This document shows, piece by piece, positions 1 to 12,262 of a stretch of 64,000 nt of DNA. The stretch is from Pardosa pseudoannulata. Lineage: Eukaryota; Arthropoda; Arachnida; Araneae; Lycosidae. Numbering within the stretch: the first letter of the stretch is position 1; every line of letters starts with the position of its first letter. The notes under the pieces were generated by a model that was not told where the DNA came from, did not search any database, and saw only the letters and a program-made list of their open reading frames with translations. The translations under genes and the position numbers were made by a program. Where the stretch lies: positions 51,889,118 to 51,953,117 of the forward strand of contig CM063510.1 in the NCBI GenBank assembly GCA_032207245.1. The letters are read 5' to 3'.

Positions 1-1280
1 AAGTGGATTGTCTTGCATGAACTTAAATAGCTTACATAAAATAAAAATACTTTAACACCTGGGAGTATATAAAAAAGCTTTAAGGGTATTATAAGACCTA
101 ACAATAGAATAATAAATGATCTCATTAAGTAATTTTTTCCAACTCCTGAGAAAATTATTTAATAAACTAGTACTAACAAGTTCAGCTACTGAGTATATAT
201 GCAATAAAATATATTACTGTTCAAAAAATTATGAGTATTATAGTAAAAATTACCTTATATTCTCTAAAGAGTCCACATACTACTGAATTAGACAAATTAA
301 TAGAGACTGGTATGAAGAAAAATTTCAAATTGTGCAAATATTAAAACTTCTGAAGAGATTAAAAATACATGCCTTGAAAAATGTGTAACAGGGAGCATAG
401 AATAAAAAATAAACTACTCGAAAAATGTGAGTTTGGCATATTTTTATTTTATTTTCAAACTCTTACACATATATAAAAAGTCTTTTTCTTTAAATGGATT
501 TACTAAAACAATTTACTTTTTGAGAAATGAAAAAAAAAATTACGGCTATGAAGATGAATCCACGCAGATGATTTTTCTTATCAAACTTTTCTAGGTTTTA
601 TAACATTCCTTGTCACATAATTACAGTGAGAAAAATTACTTGCATAAACAGTTCGGAGATATTTTATTTTTTTCGCAATTAGTTATGGCATTTATATATC
701 TCGGGGAAACGAAAAGAATAATTTCAGATACGGGAGAACAGTCTTCCATTATATTTAATTTTCTTCACGATTAATGCATTGTTATATTAAATTTTTCTCC
801 TTAATTCAATGATCTATTTTTTAAGTTTTTTTCTCTCGTTTAAAACTTTTGTAGTATTTAATTTCATATTTAGTTATATTGACAAAATTTATGCATTTTA
901 TTTAAATAAAGTTAATAGCTTTGGTTTCAACGAGAAAGGCATGTATCCCTCGGGAAGTGTTAAACTGTGTTAACAGAAAAATGTTTTTAATCTCAGAGGA
1001 TAACGCATACTCCTTTTTATTAATTTTTGTTTTACAATTACTATAAAACCCACAAAAACATTGCTTTGAAGGTATCACAAACTATTTACTAATAAATAAC
1101 AATCATTTTCTCATTAAAGTTTTTTTGGTTAGATGTAGTTAATTTTCACGAAATATTCGATGACATGTTTTATGAAATACTCTTGATGAATAATATGATG
1201 TATAATCGAATTAGATAACACAGTGGATATCTACTTTTGAATTACGATGAAATTTCTCAAGAGTAATCCAGATTTTTCGG
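1..1280. other. AT-rich DNA, nothing recognised
   Basis: Stop codons are frequent in all frames. I see no terminal repeats, tandem arrays or protein similarity. Confidence 0.6.
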
Positions 1281-1290
1281 AGGTCTCTGG

Positions 1291-1465
1291 ATTGGTTTGG
1301 AGTGTTACAATCTACTTTTTGCAACACGAGGACTAATGAGACCGGTACCTACAGCTTAAAGCCGATTCCGAACGGCAACGAACATTCATTTCACAGTGGG
1401 ATTCGAACCCATGAACTCCGGTACCGAAGGCCAGCACCCTAACCAATCGGCCATCGTTCGGCCTG
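1291..1465 (-). mobile_element. tRNA-derived SINE (family 1, copy 1)
   Basis: On the minus strand the element starts with a tRNA-like head: an A-box-like TGGCCGATTGGTTAGG and a B box GGTTCGAATCC, followed by a body ending in CCAAACCAAT. It is flanked by a 10 bp target-site duplication, AGGTCTCTGG at 1281-1290 and AGGTCTGTGG at 1466-1475. RNA polymerase III would initiate inside such a head. One of the better-preserved copies of eight. Confidence 0.87.
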
Positions 1466-1475
1466 AGGTCTGTGG

Positions 1476-2512
1476 AAATTGTTAAGATCTTATGAATGTG
1501 AATCATTAGTAATTTACTCATAAATATTCTTAATATTTGATTTTGATAAACAGTCCAATTAAAGTAACTAAATTAAATCTAAACAGGTATCGTTGAAATC
1601 AAATAAACTTTAAAATTGGATGATGCAAACGAAATTAAGCTTGAATTTTAAAAATAGAGATATTGCAAACACTTCTTTTTAGTCTCGATAGGCATTCAAG
1701 ACAAAATATTTCTATCATTATTTCTTTAGAAAATATCATCATGCGATATCACACTTTTTTACTTTGCGTATTTTCAATCTGATCTCAAGTAAAAATCTCT
1801 CATTTCTTTGTGAGATAAAAAATATAATGTAATTTGTAATCAATAGAATGATATCATATAGGTGTGACATTTCTTTACCGATATCTAATATTTCAATAGT
1901 TATATGATAATACAATAAAATTCTAAAATTCAATTTAATTAGAAAAACGGATAGTTTTTTTTAAATTTTTTAGAACTGACATTTATTGATTTATTGATGT
2001 TTCTCGAATATAATATTTTTAAAAATGGAGATCCAATATTGTATGAAAGATTCTGCTGCATTGACAAATGCTTTAGAACGCGGAAACTGTGAAAAAGCAA
2101 TTCTAAAAGCCTATGAATGTGAAAAAAATCAATAATTCAACTAAAAGGGGCATTTGAACTTATCTGGAAGTTTTATTCTTTTGTTAGAAGATATTTTTGG
2201 TGTATTTGTGAGATACGACTTCATGTTTACTGAGGACCAACTTGTGAACTGAGATAACTGTATTCTGTAGAAACGTAAATTCTTTTATACTATGTTTAAA
2301 ATAAACTTTTTCTTATCGAAAAAAAAAATCTAAAAATTTCTTTTCCTTACTGAATATATTTCGGAATTAAAAAAAATTTTATTTCGTAAAAAAACAATTA
2401 TGTATCAATATCTGAATAAACTTTTTGTTGACGTTTTTTTACCACTTTTTTGTAGTAGAAAATCAAAAGTTATTTAGATTCACTGTCTTTTGATTAGAGT
2501 GCATTAATGGGA
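1476..2512. other. AT-rich DNA, nothing recognised
   Basis: Only short chance ORFs are visible; no repeat structure was found. Confidence 0.55.
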
Positions 2513-3025
2513 TGTATTACTTAAAGCCGATTTTATTAGACTATGAAAATTTTGGATTCAAAGATCTGTATATGGTTTATAAAAGAGTAGATCTTTAATT
2601 ATAAAATATTGCAGCTAAGGCAAAAATTTAGGCATAAAATAAAATTTTTACATGAAAAAATGAAAAAAAAATATTTTTGAAAACAAATTACAATTTTCAT
2701 CTCTGCCATCAAATTATATGATCAATGTAGATAATTTAGTTGAGGATTTTAAAACATACACTTTTACTTTACAATGTTAAAATATTATTTAAACTGGCAT
2801 TGCTTTCGATATTATTCAGATAACTATTTTAAATGACTTTTCAAAATTTATTTGGTGTGTTTAAAATTAGTGTAATTAAGTAGCTAAAAAATATCCAAAT
2901 TAGTGTCACTGTCGGGAATATTCTTGATAATAATCATCCTATATTAGAATGTTCCTTGTACCTATAATTTTTTAAATGCCATTTTTATCAGAACTTTGAA
3001 ATATTTTACCTGTAAAGACTATGCA
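2513..3025. repeat. Direct duplication, ~500 bp, copy 1
   Basis: Starts near AAAGCCGATTTTA and runs through AAAGATCTGTATATGG, TTTTTACATGAAAAAATG and GGCATTGCTT to about ATCAGAACTTTGAAAT. The same order of blocks recurs at 3849-4345, offset by about 1,336 bp and clearly diverged. It may be one end of an old composite or two copies of an unknown interspersed repeat. Confidence 0.75.
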
Positions 3026-3251
3026 TGCTTAACATTTTGTCTAAGAAGTTTAAGATTTATTTATATTAATAGTAATTTTTTTAACGTATTTTAATCTTTA
3101 TCCTATAAACTTTCTATTTGGATTTGCTATCATTATTTATATTATGACGTAACTAACTTGCCATTCGGTTTGAAATTACCATCAGTATCTCCGATAACTT
3201 GATTATTATACATATATATGTAAATGAGATCTTAAAGTATATCCGATTTAT

Positions 3252-3255
<4 letters not shown>

Positions 3256-3337
<82 letters not shown>
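3256..3337. repeat. (TA)n microsatellite
   Basis: About 80 bp of nearly pure TA with one small interruption. Confidence 0.97.
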
Positions 3338-3342
3338 CAAAA

Positions 3343-3830
3343 TTATTTCATTTTAACATCTCTTTAAAACCACCTCTCTCCCATTCTAATTCTTTAAAAT
3401 CTATTTTCCCAGCCACAAAATGTCTTAAAGGAGTGTCCTCGACTTAAAATTCTTCCAACTTATTTCCCAAAGCTTTTTGTGTATTAGATGTAACACTTTT
3501 TGTCCCTTCAACACATTTTCCAGCTGTAGGTAAATCACTCAGTTACCCTCCCCCCCCCCACTGATCTAACAGTTAAATTCGCTGACTAAGTTTCTTGTCC
3601 TTTCGGAAAATTATATCTGTCTCTTTCTGGGGTACCCAAATATGTTTTCGTATAATTTTCTTGTCTACCGTTGACTGGCAAAGATGTCTTCTTAGCAGCT
3701 GCCCAATAAAAATTCCAGTTGTTCTCAAAATTGTTCTTCTCTTCAATGTGGCCAAACTTCAATATTATTTATTACTACTAGTTGTTTCGGCCTCTCCTTG
3801 CCCAGTAACTCTGGCAAATAAAGAGAATAG
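3343..3830 (-). pseudogene. Decayed coding-like stretch, unidentified
   Basis: Read on the minus strand, 3530 to 3343 gives a protein-like sequence that begins DLPTAGKCVEGTK, passes through KALGNKLEEF, an in-frame TAA, and PLRHFVAGKIDFKELEWERG, and ends at TGA. Upstream, 3755-3573 reads as a basic stretch with QKETDIIFRKDKK, in a different frame, broken by a stop and a run of G (C on the plus strand near 3551). The composition (balanced Glu/Lys, few stops, codon-like) is unlike the surrounding DNA, so it looks like the damaged 3' end of a coding sequence. I do not recognise the family; it could be a retro-copied host gene or a transposon protein. It lies exactly between the two ~500 bp direct repeats. 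Confidence 0.35.
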
Positions 3831-3848
3831 GGGCAATGAAAAAAATGT

Positions 3849-4345
3849 ATTATATAAAGCCGATTTTAAATGACTACCAAAACATTAATTTGGATTAAAG
3901 ATCTGTATCTGGTTTAAAAGAGTAGATCTTTAATTATCAAATGTTGCAGCTATAACAAAATTTTAAGCATAAACTAAAGTTTTTACATGAAAAAATGAAA
4001 AAAAATGTTTTGGAAACAAATTACAATTTTGAGCTCTACCATCAAATTATATGATGAATGTAGATAATTTAGTTGATGGTTTTTGTACATAAACTTTTAC
4101 TTTGTAAAGTTAAACTATTCTTTAAACTGGCATTGCTTGTGATATTTTTCAGACAACTATTTTAAACGACTTTTGAATATTTATTTGGTGTGTTTAATAA
4201 ATGTAATTAAATAGCTGAAAATATACAAATTATAATCATTGTCGGGCATTTTCTTGAGAATAATCATTCTAAATTAGAATGTTCCTTTTAACTCTAACTT
4301 TTTAAATATCATTTTTATCAGAGCTTTGAAATTTTATACTTAAGC
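3849..4345. repeat. Direct duplication, ~500 bp, copy 2
   Basis: Second copy of the 2513-3025 sequence, same orientation, with many substitutions and small indels. Shared landmarks include AAAGATCTGTAT, GTAGATCTTTAATTAT, ATTTGGTGTGTTTAA and TTTTTATCAGAGCTTTGAAA. Confidence 0.75.
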
Positions 4346-5730
4346 ACGTAAGTTTATGAATTTGTGTGTGCTAGAAAAAAATTGAAAAAACTAGACTCTT
4401 TTTTTTATCGTAATAACATATGCGATAAACTTTTGGTTTGTTGTAAGGTAAAAAAAAAATGAAACAAAAGTGTCAAAATGAGCTTTAGAGTGTTTGTACC
4501 GGGTGAAGGACCTGAAAAACAACATTAAAGACGAACGTAAGTTCTTCTCTTCCATCCACAATGCCTGCTGCTTCCTTGAAATGACTATCATTATGCTAGG
4601 ATTTCTGGAGTTGCAAAAGGCAGAATTAGAGAATGCAGGTGCAAAAAAGCAGCTTCAAAGTGCATATAGATAAGAAAGAAACACTTCATACTTGGTAATA
4701 CATAGAATAAGAAAAGCAACAAGAACAAAAAGCAGGGTTTTTTTAAATATATATTTAACACCAAAGAGACTCCACAGCCTAAACTAGATGTGACGCAAAT
4801 CAAAAAAATTTTGTTTAGTACATGAGCAGAAATTAAGACCAAAAAAATGCAATTGAAGATGGATCAAAAAGGGAAATTTCAGTCAAATACAAAATTCATA
4901 TGTATATAACATATATATTTCTCCTCTGCATAAATTCATTCTTTTCTAGTTATGTAGAGGACAAAATTTTTTACATAATTTCAAAGTTTTTAATTACTAT
5001 TTGTTTTCAGAATATTAATTATAGTCAGACCAATTGTAAATAAAACACAAAAAAAAATTTAAAGATTAAAAACTTTTTGCTTTGGAAATTCTAATATTGT
5101 CTTGATACTTTTTTTTCAGTAGAATACAGTGTTAAGATACACAGAAATGCATATTAAACAATATTTTATAAAGTTTTATTTCATCTATACAGAAAAGTGT
5201 AAACATTTGGTTATACTTTTCTATATAATTTTTTCTATTTTTATTTTTATTGTTTACTCTTTTGATGCATATTTCCAGCTTTTAAGATGGATTTTAAATT
5301 GCAAATTTCAAAATACATCAAAGTATTTTCGTTCACCTTTTACAACCATTAATCTTCAAGTTGTAACATTTTGAAGCAACTAAGCAATATAGTTTACTCG
5401 AAATAAGTTGTTGATTGACTCAGAAGCGTAACATACCTAGCTCACATGTTAAAATACAATTTTCTTTGCCACAAATACAAGGTGCATCAGAATAAGGCAT
5501 TTTACTTTGAAATAAGAGTGGAAATAAATGTATTATTTACAATTTTGTTGTACAGTATTTTTACTTTCTACAATGTTGAACAATGTGTGTGCTTAGATGT
5601 TATGGTTTTTAAAGAAATATATGAAGGAGTGAGGAAAATATATGACTTTTGAAACGTTTATTAGTTCTTTTATTGTATGCATAATATGTTATTGATAATT
5701 AATGAAACATATATCAGTTATTGAATTGTA
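4346..5730. other. AT-rich DNA, nothing recognised
   Basis: Short ORFs on both strands here are low-complexity (Phe/Leu/Ile-rich) and match no family I know. Confidence 0.5.
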
Positions 5731-5734
5731 TTAA

Positions 5735-5960
5735 CCCTTAATTTGACTAAGTCCGCTACACCGGACATGTATATTTATAACTACTATATAACATAATTGT
5801 CAGTGTTCGCCACAGCGGACATTAATTATCTCAAAATTGGAAAATGATGTACATATTTTTTTGTTCATTTTACAGAGATCCTAATGTCTATACAGACATG
5901 GGAAAATAACAGAAATTAAAATTAAAAAATATTTGAAAAAACATCTTGTCAAATTAAGGG
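5735..5960. mobile_element. TTAA-flanked MITE (piggyBac type)
   Basis: Non-autonomous 226 bp element with terminal inverted repeats CCCTTAATTTGAC at the left and GTCAAATTAAGGG at the right, flanked by TTAA at 5731-5734 and 5961-5964. TTAA duplication with ends starting CCC is the piggyBac signature. Two subterminal motifs, GTCCGCTACACCGGACAT and TTCGCCACAGCGGACAT, can pair or act as binding sites. No ORF. Confidence 0.87.
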
Positions 5961-5964
5961 TTAA

Positions 5965-7247
5965 GACCTAAGTTGATAAAACATAAAAGAATTGGTTGTG
6001 TCTGTTGACTGGTATTAACTGTGTAATGAAAGGAAATATCCAGCTAAAATTTATTATCTTATCACATCAATTTCATTTTAGTTGTGAATTATCTTAAAAA
6101 ATATAAACACTAATTTCTCAAAAACGAAAAAAAGTATCACAAGATGGAATCTCTTTGGGTCTCAGATTTTGAAAATATTCCTATATATATATATATCTAT
6201 TGATTTATATAGACATTGGGATATGTATTACCCCTTGTTATTACCCACCTTTAAAGCCCATGATTCCCCGCAAAATTCAAACAAATAGCTGAAAGGTCCT
6301 GTGCTTTGCGTGAGCGAGGCCAAGTTGTGCATCTGCAAAGAGGTAGAAAGAAGCAAATGTTGAAGATAAAGCCCCAATTTTAATATATTTATGCTGCTGA
6401 AAACGCCTATTCTAAGAATTAAAACACTACTCACTAAGGTAGTAAATATTTGAAGTTTTATCAGATTTCAGCTTTCACTTATTGATAATTCACTAAGAAG
6501 ATATAAGGTAAACACGAATTGTCTTTGGTACTTGTTTTCGTGGACACCAGATATAACGTTGATTTGAAAATTACTATCAGGTGAAAATAACGAAGATATT
6601 GAGAATTGGAAATTTACTAAGGTTTAAATCTGACAGTGTGTAGAAAATGAATGAAAGGATTTTCAGAAATATTTATTAGGCATTAATCACAGATAGGAGG
6701 GTATACATATCAAAGATGATTACATAAAATATCTTAAAAAGAAAAATAATGGAAATATTCAAATTTTTATCGAATATGCACAGAAAAAAAGCATGCACAC
6801 TTCCAACAAAGGCACTTAAATGAAAATAAAGCATAATGTTTTCGATCATATGAACAACCGAATGGGTTTTTTAAAACTCAAAGTTCAAACTAAATATTTT
6901 CAAATAAATAGAAATATATTTTGTTTGAAGCACATAATGGTTACATTAAACAAGCATATCCCTAGTCATTAATGTATTTTAAAGTGAATTTGAAGTGTTC
7001 AATGTATACTGTATAATGTATCAATACGTGATAGTTAATACAATGTTTCTTTATATATTCACTTATGATGCTTTGTTGGAAGTCTGATTTTAAAGCGAGA
7101 GCTATGATGTGATTATAAGTGTATATATTTATTTGAACAATCTCTTTGAATAGAGATATTTAATCAACATTATTTTTTTGTTTTATTTTATATTAGTCTT
7201 CCATCTCACTTATTGTTTAGCATCGAAAATTATATAAGCGGTAATTA
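5965..7247. other. AT-rich DNA, nothing recognised
   Basis: A few short chance ORFs only; no clear repeat structure. Confidence 0.5.
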
Positions 7248-7249
7248 TA

Positions 7250-8684
7250 CACTCACTTCCAAAAGTTAAGCACGAAGATGAAAATGCTTATTTCCAGAAA
7301 CCAGTGAGAATTGAAAAGGATGAAATTCGATGCAGAGGTAGAGGGAAGTATGCAAATATGTTAGTTAACAGCCAATCACGTTTTCATGTCAAAAAATATG
7401 CAAAAAGGTTAGTGTTATCAGTTACCAACTTTATGAAAGGTTGCTGAAGTTGATCGTAAGTGCTGATAGAAGGTGTTTAAAACTTCCGTACAATTTGTTT
7501 TCAAGACATACGTGTCTCTATGACTTCCAGAAGACGAATGGAAGATTCTGAGAGCAGGCTTATTGTGGGGAGCATTGAAGAAGGACAGTCGATCACAGAT
7601 GTTGCTCTTTTCTTCCGCGTTCATCATTCTGTAATTTCACGTTTATGGAAAAAAATTCCAAACCACACAGACAGTTGTCAGAAAGCCCAGTAACCGGTTG
7701 CCCAAGGGTTACAACCCCGAAGATATATTACTATTTTCGCCAAGTGGAATCACAGAGCGACCAAAACACGTATGACATCTACGGTTATAGCATCCATTGG
7801 TAAGGCGATATCTGCAGCTACTGTACGCCCCTGGACTGTGTCTGAGTGGAGCAATGTCTTGTTTATTGATGAATCAAGATTTGTTCTGGAGACAGATGAC
7901 AAGCGTATAAGGATATGGCGTGAACAAGGAACACCGATACAGATCCAAAACTCACCGAACATCACGCATTTCGAAGAAGAAGCATTATGGTGTGGGCAGG
8001 GATTTCATTAGGATACCGCACCGACCTGCACATCTTTAAACGGGGTTCTGTGACAGCTGTCCGGTATCGAGATGAAGTCCTAGAACCCACTAGAGAGATT
8101 TTACGCTGCAGCAGTTGGCCCTAATTTTGTTATAATGGACGATAACGCAAGTCCCTATAGAGTTGACATAGTCGATGACTACCTGGAGAGTGAAGGGCTT
8201 GCGCGTATGGCGTGGCCAGCATATTCGCCCGATCTTAATCCCATTAAAAATCTTTGGGATGCTCTCGGCCGTGCTGTATCTTCACGTTTCCTACCTCCAT
8301 CCACTCTTATTGAGCTGGAAACTGCTCTACAAGAAGAGTGGCGACTGCTTAATTCTGCGGTGGTTAGCCACCTAATTGAAAGCATGTTCACAAGGTTTAA
8401 ACTTTGTATACAGATGAGGAGGGATCACATACCATATTAATGTCCTTTTGTTCATTTTATGCTTTTTATTTTCACTTTATACATAATTCTGTTTAAGTCT
8501 CCAGTATGTCATTATCTGATAACTTAAAAAATATAATATTGTTTTCATTACTGTATATAATTATTGATTTTGTTTTATTTATAAATATATATGCTATTTT
8601 CCTTCTGAATTTTGTGTCAATCAAAGCAGTATTTGTTGATTTTTTGCACTTTACATCTTCGTACTTAACTTTTGTAAGTGAGTG
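7250..8684 (+). mobile_element. Complete but inactive Tc1-like transposon
   Basis: A 1,435 bp element with ~31 bp terminal inverted repeats (left CACTCACTTCCAAAAGTTAA, right the inverse of CACTCACTTACAAAAGTTAA) and TA duplications at 7248-7249 and 8685-8686. It encodes a Tc1/mariner-superfamily transposase in broken form. No intact transposase can be made, so it could only be moved in trans. Confidence 0.93.
7520..8440 (+). pseudogene. Tc1-like DDE transposase, degenerate
   Basis: The transposase would bind the element's TIRs and cut and paste it at TA. An intact 57-codon start (7520-7693) carries the paired-like helix-turn-helix (SITDVALFFRVHHSVISRLW) and ends in a stop. The GCPRVTTP linker follows, then frameshifts and an apparent deletion joining ATVRPW to TVSEWSNVLFIDESRF, which holds the first catalytic Asp. 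The block near 7940-8100 is split over frames. The last part, 8135-8440, is open and has the second Asp (FVIMDDNAS) and WPAYSPDLNPIKNLWDALGR. In Tc1 proteins the third catalytic residue is the Glu of NPIENLWD; here it is Lys. Stops, shifts and the Glu-to-Lys change make it inactive. Confidence 0.92.
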
Positions 8685-8755
8685 TATTTTAGTACATAAC
8701 TTAAGCAGTCACATAACTACTTAAGTTTCCAGATACTATGATTTTTATTATGTAT

Positions 8756-8932
8756 GATTTTGGTTTATTTTGGAGTACAACAGTCTATTATTTTACTTCA
8801 CGAGTGGTAATAAGACCGGAAACTCTACTTAAAGCTGATTCCAAAGGGCTATTACAAGCCATCAATGGGATTCAAACCCATGAACACCGAAAGATAGAAG
8901 AGCAGTCTTCTAACCCTTCAGCCATCGTTCAG
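8756..8932 (-). mobile_element. tRNA-derived SINE (family 1, copy 2)
   Basis: Diverged copy recognised by GGAGTACAACAGTCTA, the TGGGATTCAAACCCATGAAC B-box region and CAGCCATCGTTCAG. An exact 14 bp duplication, TTTTTATTATGTAT, flanks it at 8742-8755 and 8933-8946. It sits 70 bp from the Tc1 end. Confidence 0.85.
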
Positions 8933-8946
8933 TTTTTATTATGTAT

Positions 8947-10430
8947 TAGTAAGTGTATCATAAAATAAATATTCAATTTTCTTAAATTATATATTATTTA
9001 CCAAAAAACATTATGGGATATTGAAAATATTTTCAATTTTTCTATTCTATCTCACAAAAAGTAAACACATAATTTTCGTAAAAATGTGTGAAAGAATATC
9101 GTAGTATTTTATTTTAAAATATTGATGCTTTTTGATAAAAGACAACTCACAAAAACTTATTTTTACGGTAGCATTTTTACGGCAATTTATTTTCTAACAG
9201 TAGGAAATTGAAGTCGCCCTTTTTTAAAAAGTGTTTCAATAGCTCCGATCAATCAGTTGTCTGGCGAAAGATTCACAAAAGAATTTTGACGTAGAAATTC
9301 TTCAGCAAAACTAAAATTTGGTTTTCTAGAGGGATTAATTTAGATTTGAAAAAGTTTTTAGAGATAACAGTTCTCTAAATATAACCAAAGTATTGAGGAT
9401 TTAAATTGTATATTTTAAAAACTATAAAAACCTACTGTTAGATTATTTTATTGATAAAACTTAAAAATATTTTATTATTATTTCAGAGATCTACTTCAAT
9501 AAGTTTGAACATCTGTCATTCCTCTTCAGCAAAATATATTCAATATAATGGTATTTTCTTATACTGATACTTCACGATTTCTTAATCATCAAAGTATAAA
9601 AAAATATTTCTAACTAGATTCAACGTCATTTCTGGTTTTATTTTATCTATTTTCATATTCTCTAAATATTTCCACTCATTTATATAATTTTGTGGTTCCT
9701 CATTTCTATATCGAGCATTTTAAATTAGACAAATGTTTTGTTAAAATTTTATTCTTAATTGTATTTATTTAAGCTGTCCAACAAATTTGAATGGATGTAA
9801 AAAATATTAAAAATATACATACTGACATATCGGAAATCTGTTTAGACCTAGACTTATCTCATAAAGTATGAAATTATCATAAGAGGTTAAATTGACTTGG
9901 GGACGGTATTAAAATGCCTGCTGAACATTAACCATTGACCATTTGGTTGCTGAAGGCCGATTTATATAGACACAGAGAATTTTGACGTTATCTCGAGGCT
10001 CACTGACATCTGCACACTGTGTAGGGCCAAGTCCGAACTATTCTGATACATGATGAAAATTGAGCCATTCTCATTAATAGACAATGAGGTAAAGATTTAT
10101 ATTTTTTAAGTTTGCAAAATGTTCGTTAAAAGAAGATGGGAATCAACAACTAGCTTTTAACCACTAGTACGTTAACAACAAATTCTGCTTTGATTCATTG
10201 TTTCGTACAACAACAAATTTTTCCGTTGACAGTAATAGAAATCAACTGCAACACTGCAATCATCTGTTGAGTTACAATTATTCAAGCTAGAAGTCACACT
10301 CATCATAGTATGACCAAGGTAGATATGGATTATATTAGAAGCGAATCTATCATACGAGCTAAGTTTAGCCAAACCTCACGAGACTAACAATCTACATCTG
10401 GCAATTTTGTTGATGAAAACTTAACTTTAT
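8947..10430. other. AT-rich DNA, nothing recognised
   Basis: No clear ORF, terminal repeat or RNA gene seen. Confidence 0.5.
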
Positions 10431-10700
10431 CTACAATTGGGCAGAGGACTTAGTTCAGATTTATTCTCCAATCAAACAGTTGTCTATAGCGGTAGAAAAT
10501 TGGTGTCAACATTGCAGCTATCCATTTCCAATAAATTAAAAAAAAAATTACGAAAGCAGTTGCTACAATTGGGCAAAGGACTTAGTTAAGATTTAATCTC
10601 CAATTAAACAGTTGTCTATAGTGACAATGGTAGAAAACTGGTGTCAACACTGCAGCGATCCATTTCCAATAAATCGAAAAGAATTTTGGAAAGCAGTTGG
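10431..10700. repeat. 132 bp tandem duplication
   Basis: CTACAATTGGGCA starts at 10431 and again at 10563. Both copies continue with ACAGTTGTCTATAG, a GGTGTCAACA...TGCAGC block and CCATTTCCAATAAAT. Fainter relatives occur near 10220 and 10815, suggesting an older array. Confidence 0.8.
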
Positions 10701-12262
10701 TTCACAAAATATAGACATAATATAAATGGGTTAGATTAAAATTTAGTTTATCATAAGTCGAAAAGTTTGAATAAACTCCTCTGGCCTCTTACCTTGATAT
10801 TACTGCCGTCAACAGTTAAAATTTATCTACAATTGTTTAATTGACTTGGTTCAGACGTTTTTAAAATGAAATAATAAAATAATTTAATTTTCATAACTTC
10901 AAGGTTTAAGGTTTTAGCATCAAAAAGAAAAACTAGCACACTACACTTCGAATAAAATTAAAATTTGTAAGAATGTTAAATTTCATTTTTGATTTCACAT
11001 GGTTATAACTATAACATTTTGAAATCTACTCTGGAATCAAGAATATAACTTTTCATTTCCAAGTAATTTTGTCATAAGACACAGGGTTAATAACACTGTG
11101 TTTATAGCTTATATTACTCCATATCAAGAAACAAGTTGGAACAGTCATTAGAAATAATCAAAAATTACCATTAAAAAGGATTCTTTTAAAAATAAGCTTC
11201 GGGTAAAAAAAGACGGAACACTGTGTACAGTGGAAGGGCTAGAAGGTTTCATAAACCCAATTGTAGAGCCAGTTCAACTAGTGCAAACTAATAACTACAC
11301 AGTCAGTTAATCCTTTTATATTAGGATTTTAGGAGGTTCAAAGTTGCAATATTTTTAATATACACATTTCTTATTTCAATTAGAAAATTATTATAGAGAT
11401 TCTAAAGAAGTTTAAAGAGAGATGAAAGATCAATTTCTTCATAAGTGTCTACAATTTTAATGCAAGTATTCCCATTACCGTTAAAAGTAGTAAGATTTGA
11501 ATATTTTCATGAAATTACACTTCGTAACTGCAAAAATTAGGAAAAATTGTAAAAAAAAATTTTGTGACTCTGACATTTCTAAAAGTTTAATCTGCCATCC
11601 GGTACACCAGTTTGTAATAATTCATAAATTATCTTCAAAAATCCTTCCAAATTTATCAGACAGCCATTTATTTTGACAGACAATGTTCACACAGAACGAC
11701 CACAACTTGAGAACAAACATTATCACACATAACAAGACACTTAAAAGTATCACAATAATAATCCAGCACTTGGAAAAAACAAACAAACAAAATGTACATT
11801 TCGTATTCAAGACTCACCGATATACAACACTCATGCGATACTTAGAGATTACATAATGCAGGCTAATGAATACGAGGAAAAAAGAGAACATACTCTGCAT
11901 ACAGAGAAACATATAAGACGACACTGACTACTTAGCTTACCTGTTATTGCACAGCAGGCAGTGCGTAGGCTGTGAAGCTATAAATATTCAGTATATAATA
12001 GAAAAAACATGTTAATTCAGGTCTACAAATACATAATTGTCATTGAAAAATATATACACAGGGAGGAAACCCTTTTCAAAACTGATCGTGCAGGGCAAAA
12101 GTTAACTTAGTTTGATGATATTGGGAAAAATTGAACAATTATAAAGATAAATATTTTTTCTGAATATATGAAACGAATCTAATTTATGTATGTATTTTCG
12201 TTTAAACTACCTTCATTAAATTTAATATATACATTTATATGAATATGTATATTCTTATATAT
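10701..12262. other. AT-rich DNA, nothing recognised
   Basis: Only short chance ORFs and no repeat structure seen. Confidence 0.5.

Noticed and set aside
1291..1465. tRNA genes suggested by A and B boxes at the SINE copies
   Set aside because: The heads do not fold to complete cloverleafs, are followed by a shared body and are flanked by target-site duplications, so they are SINEs.
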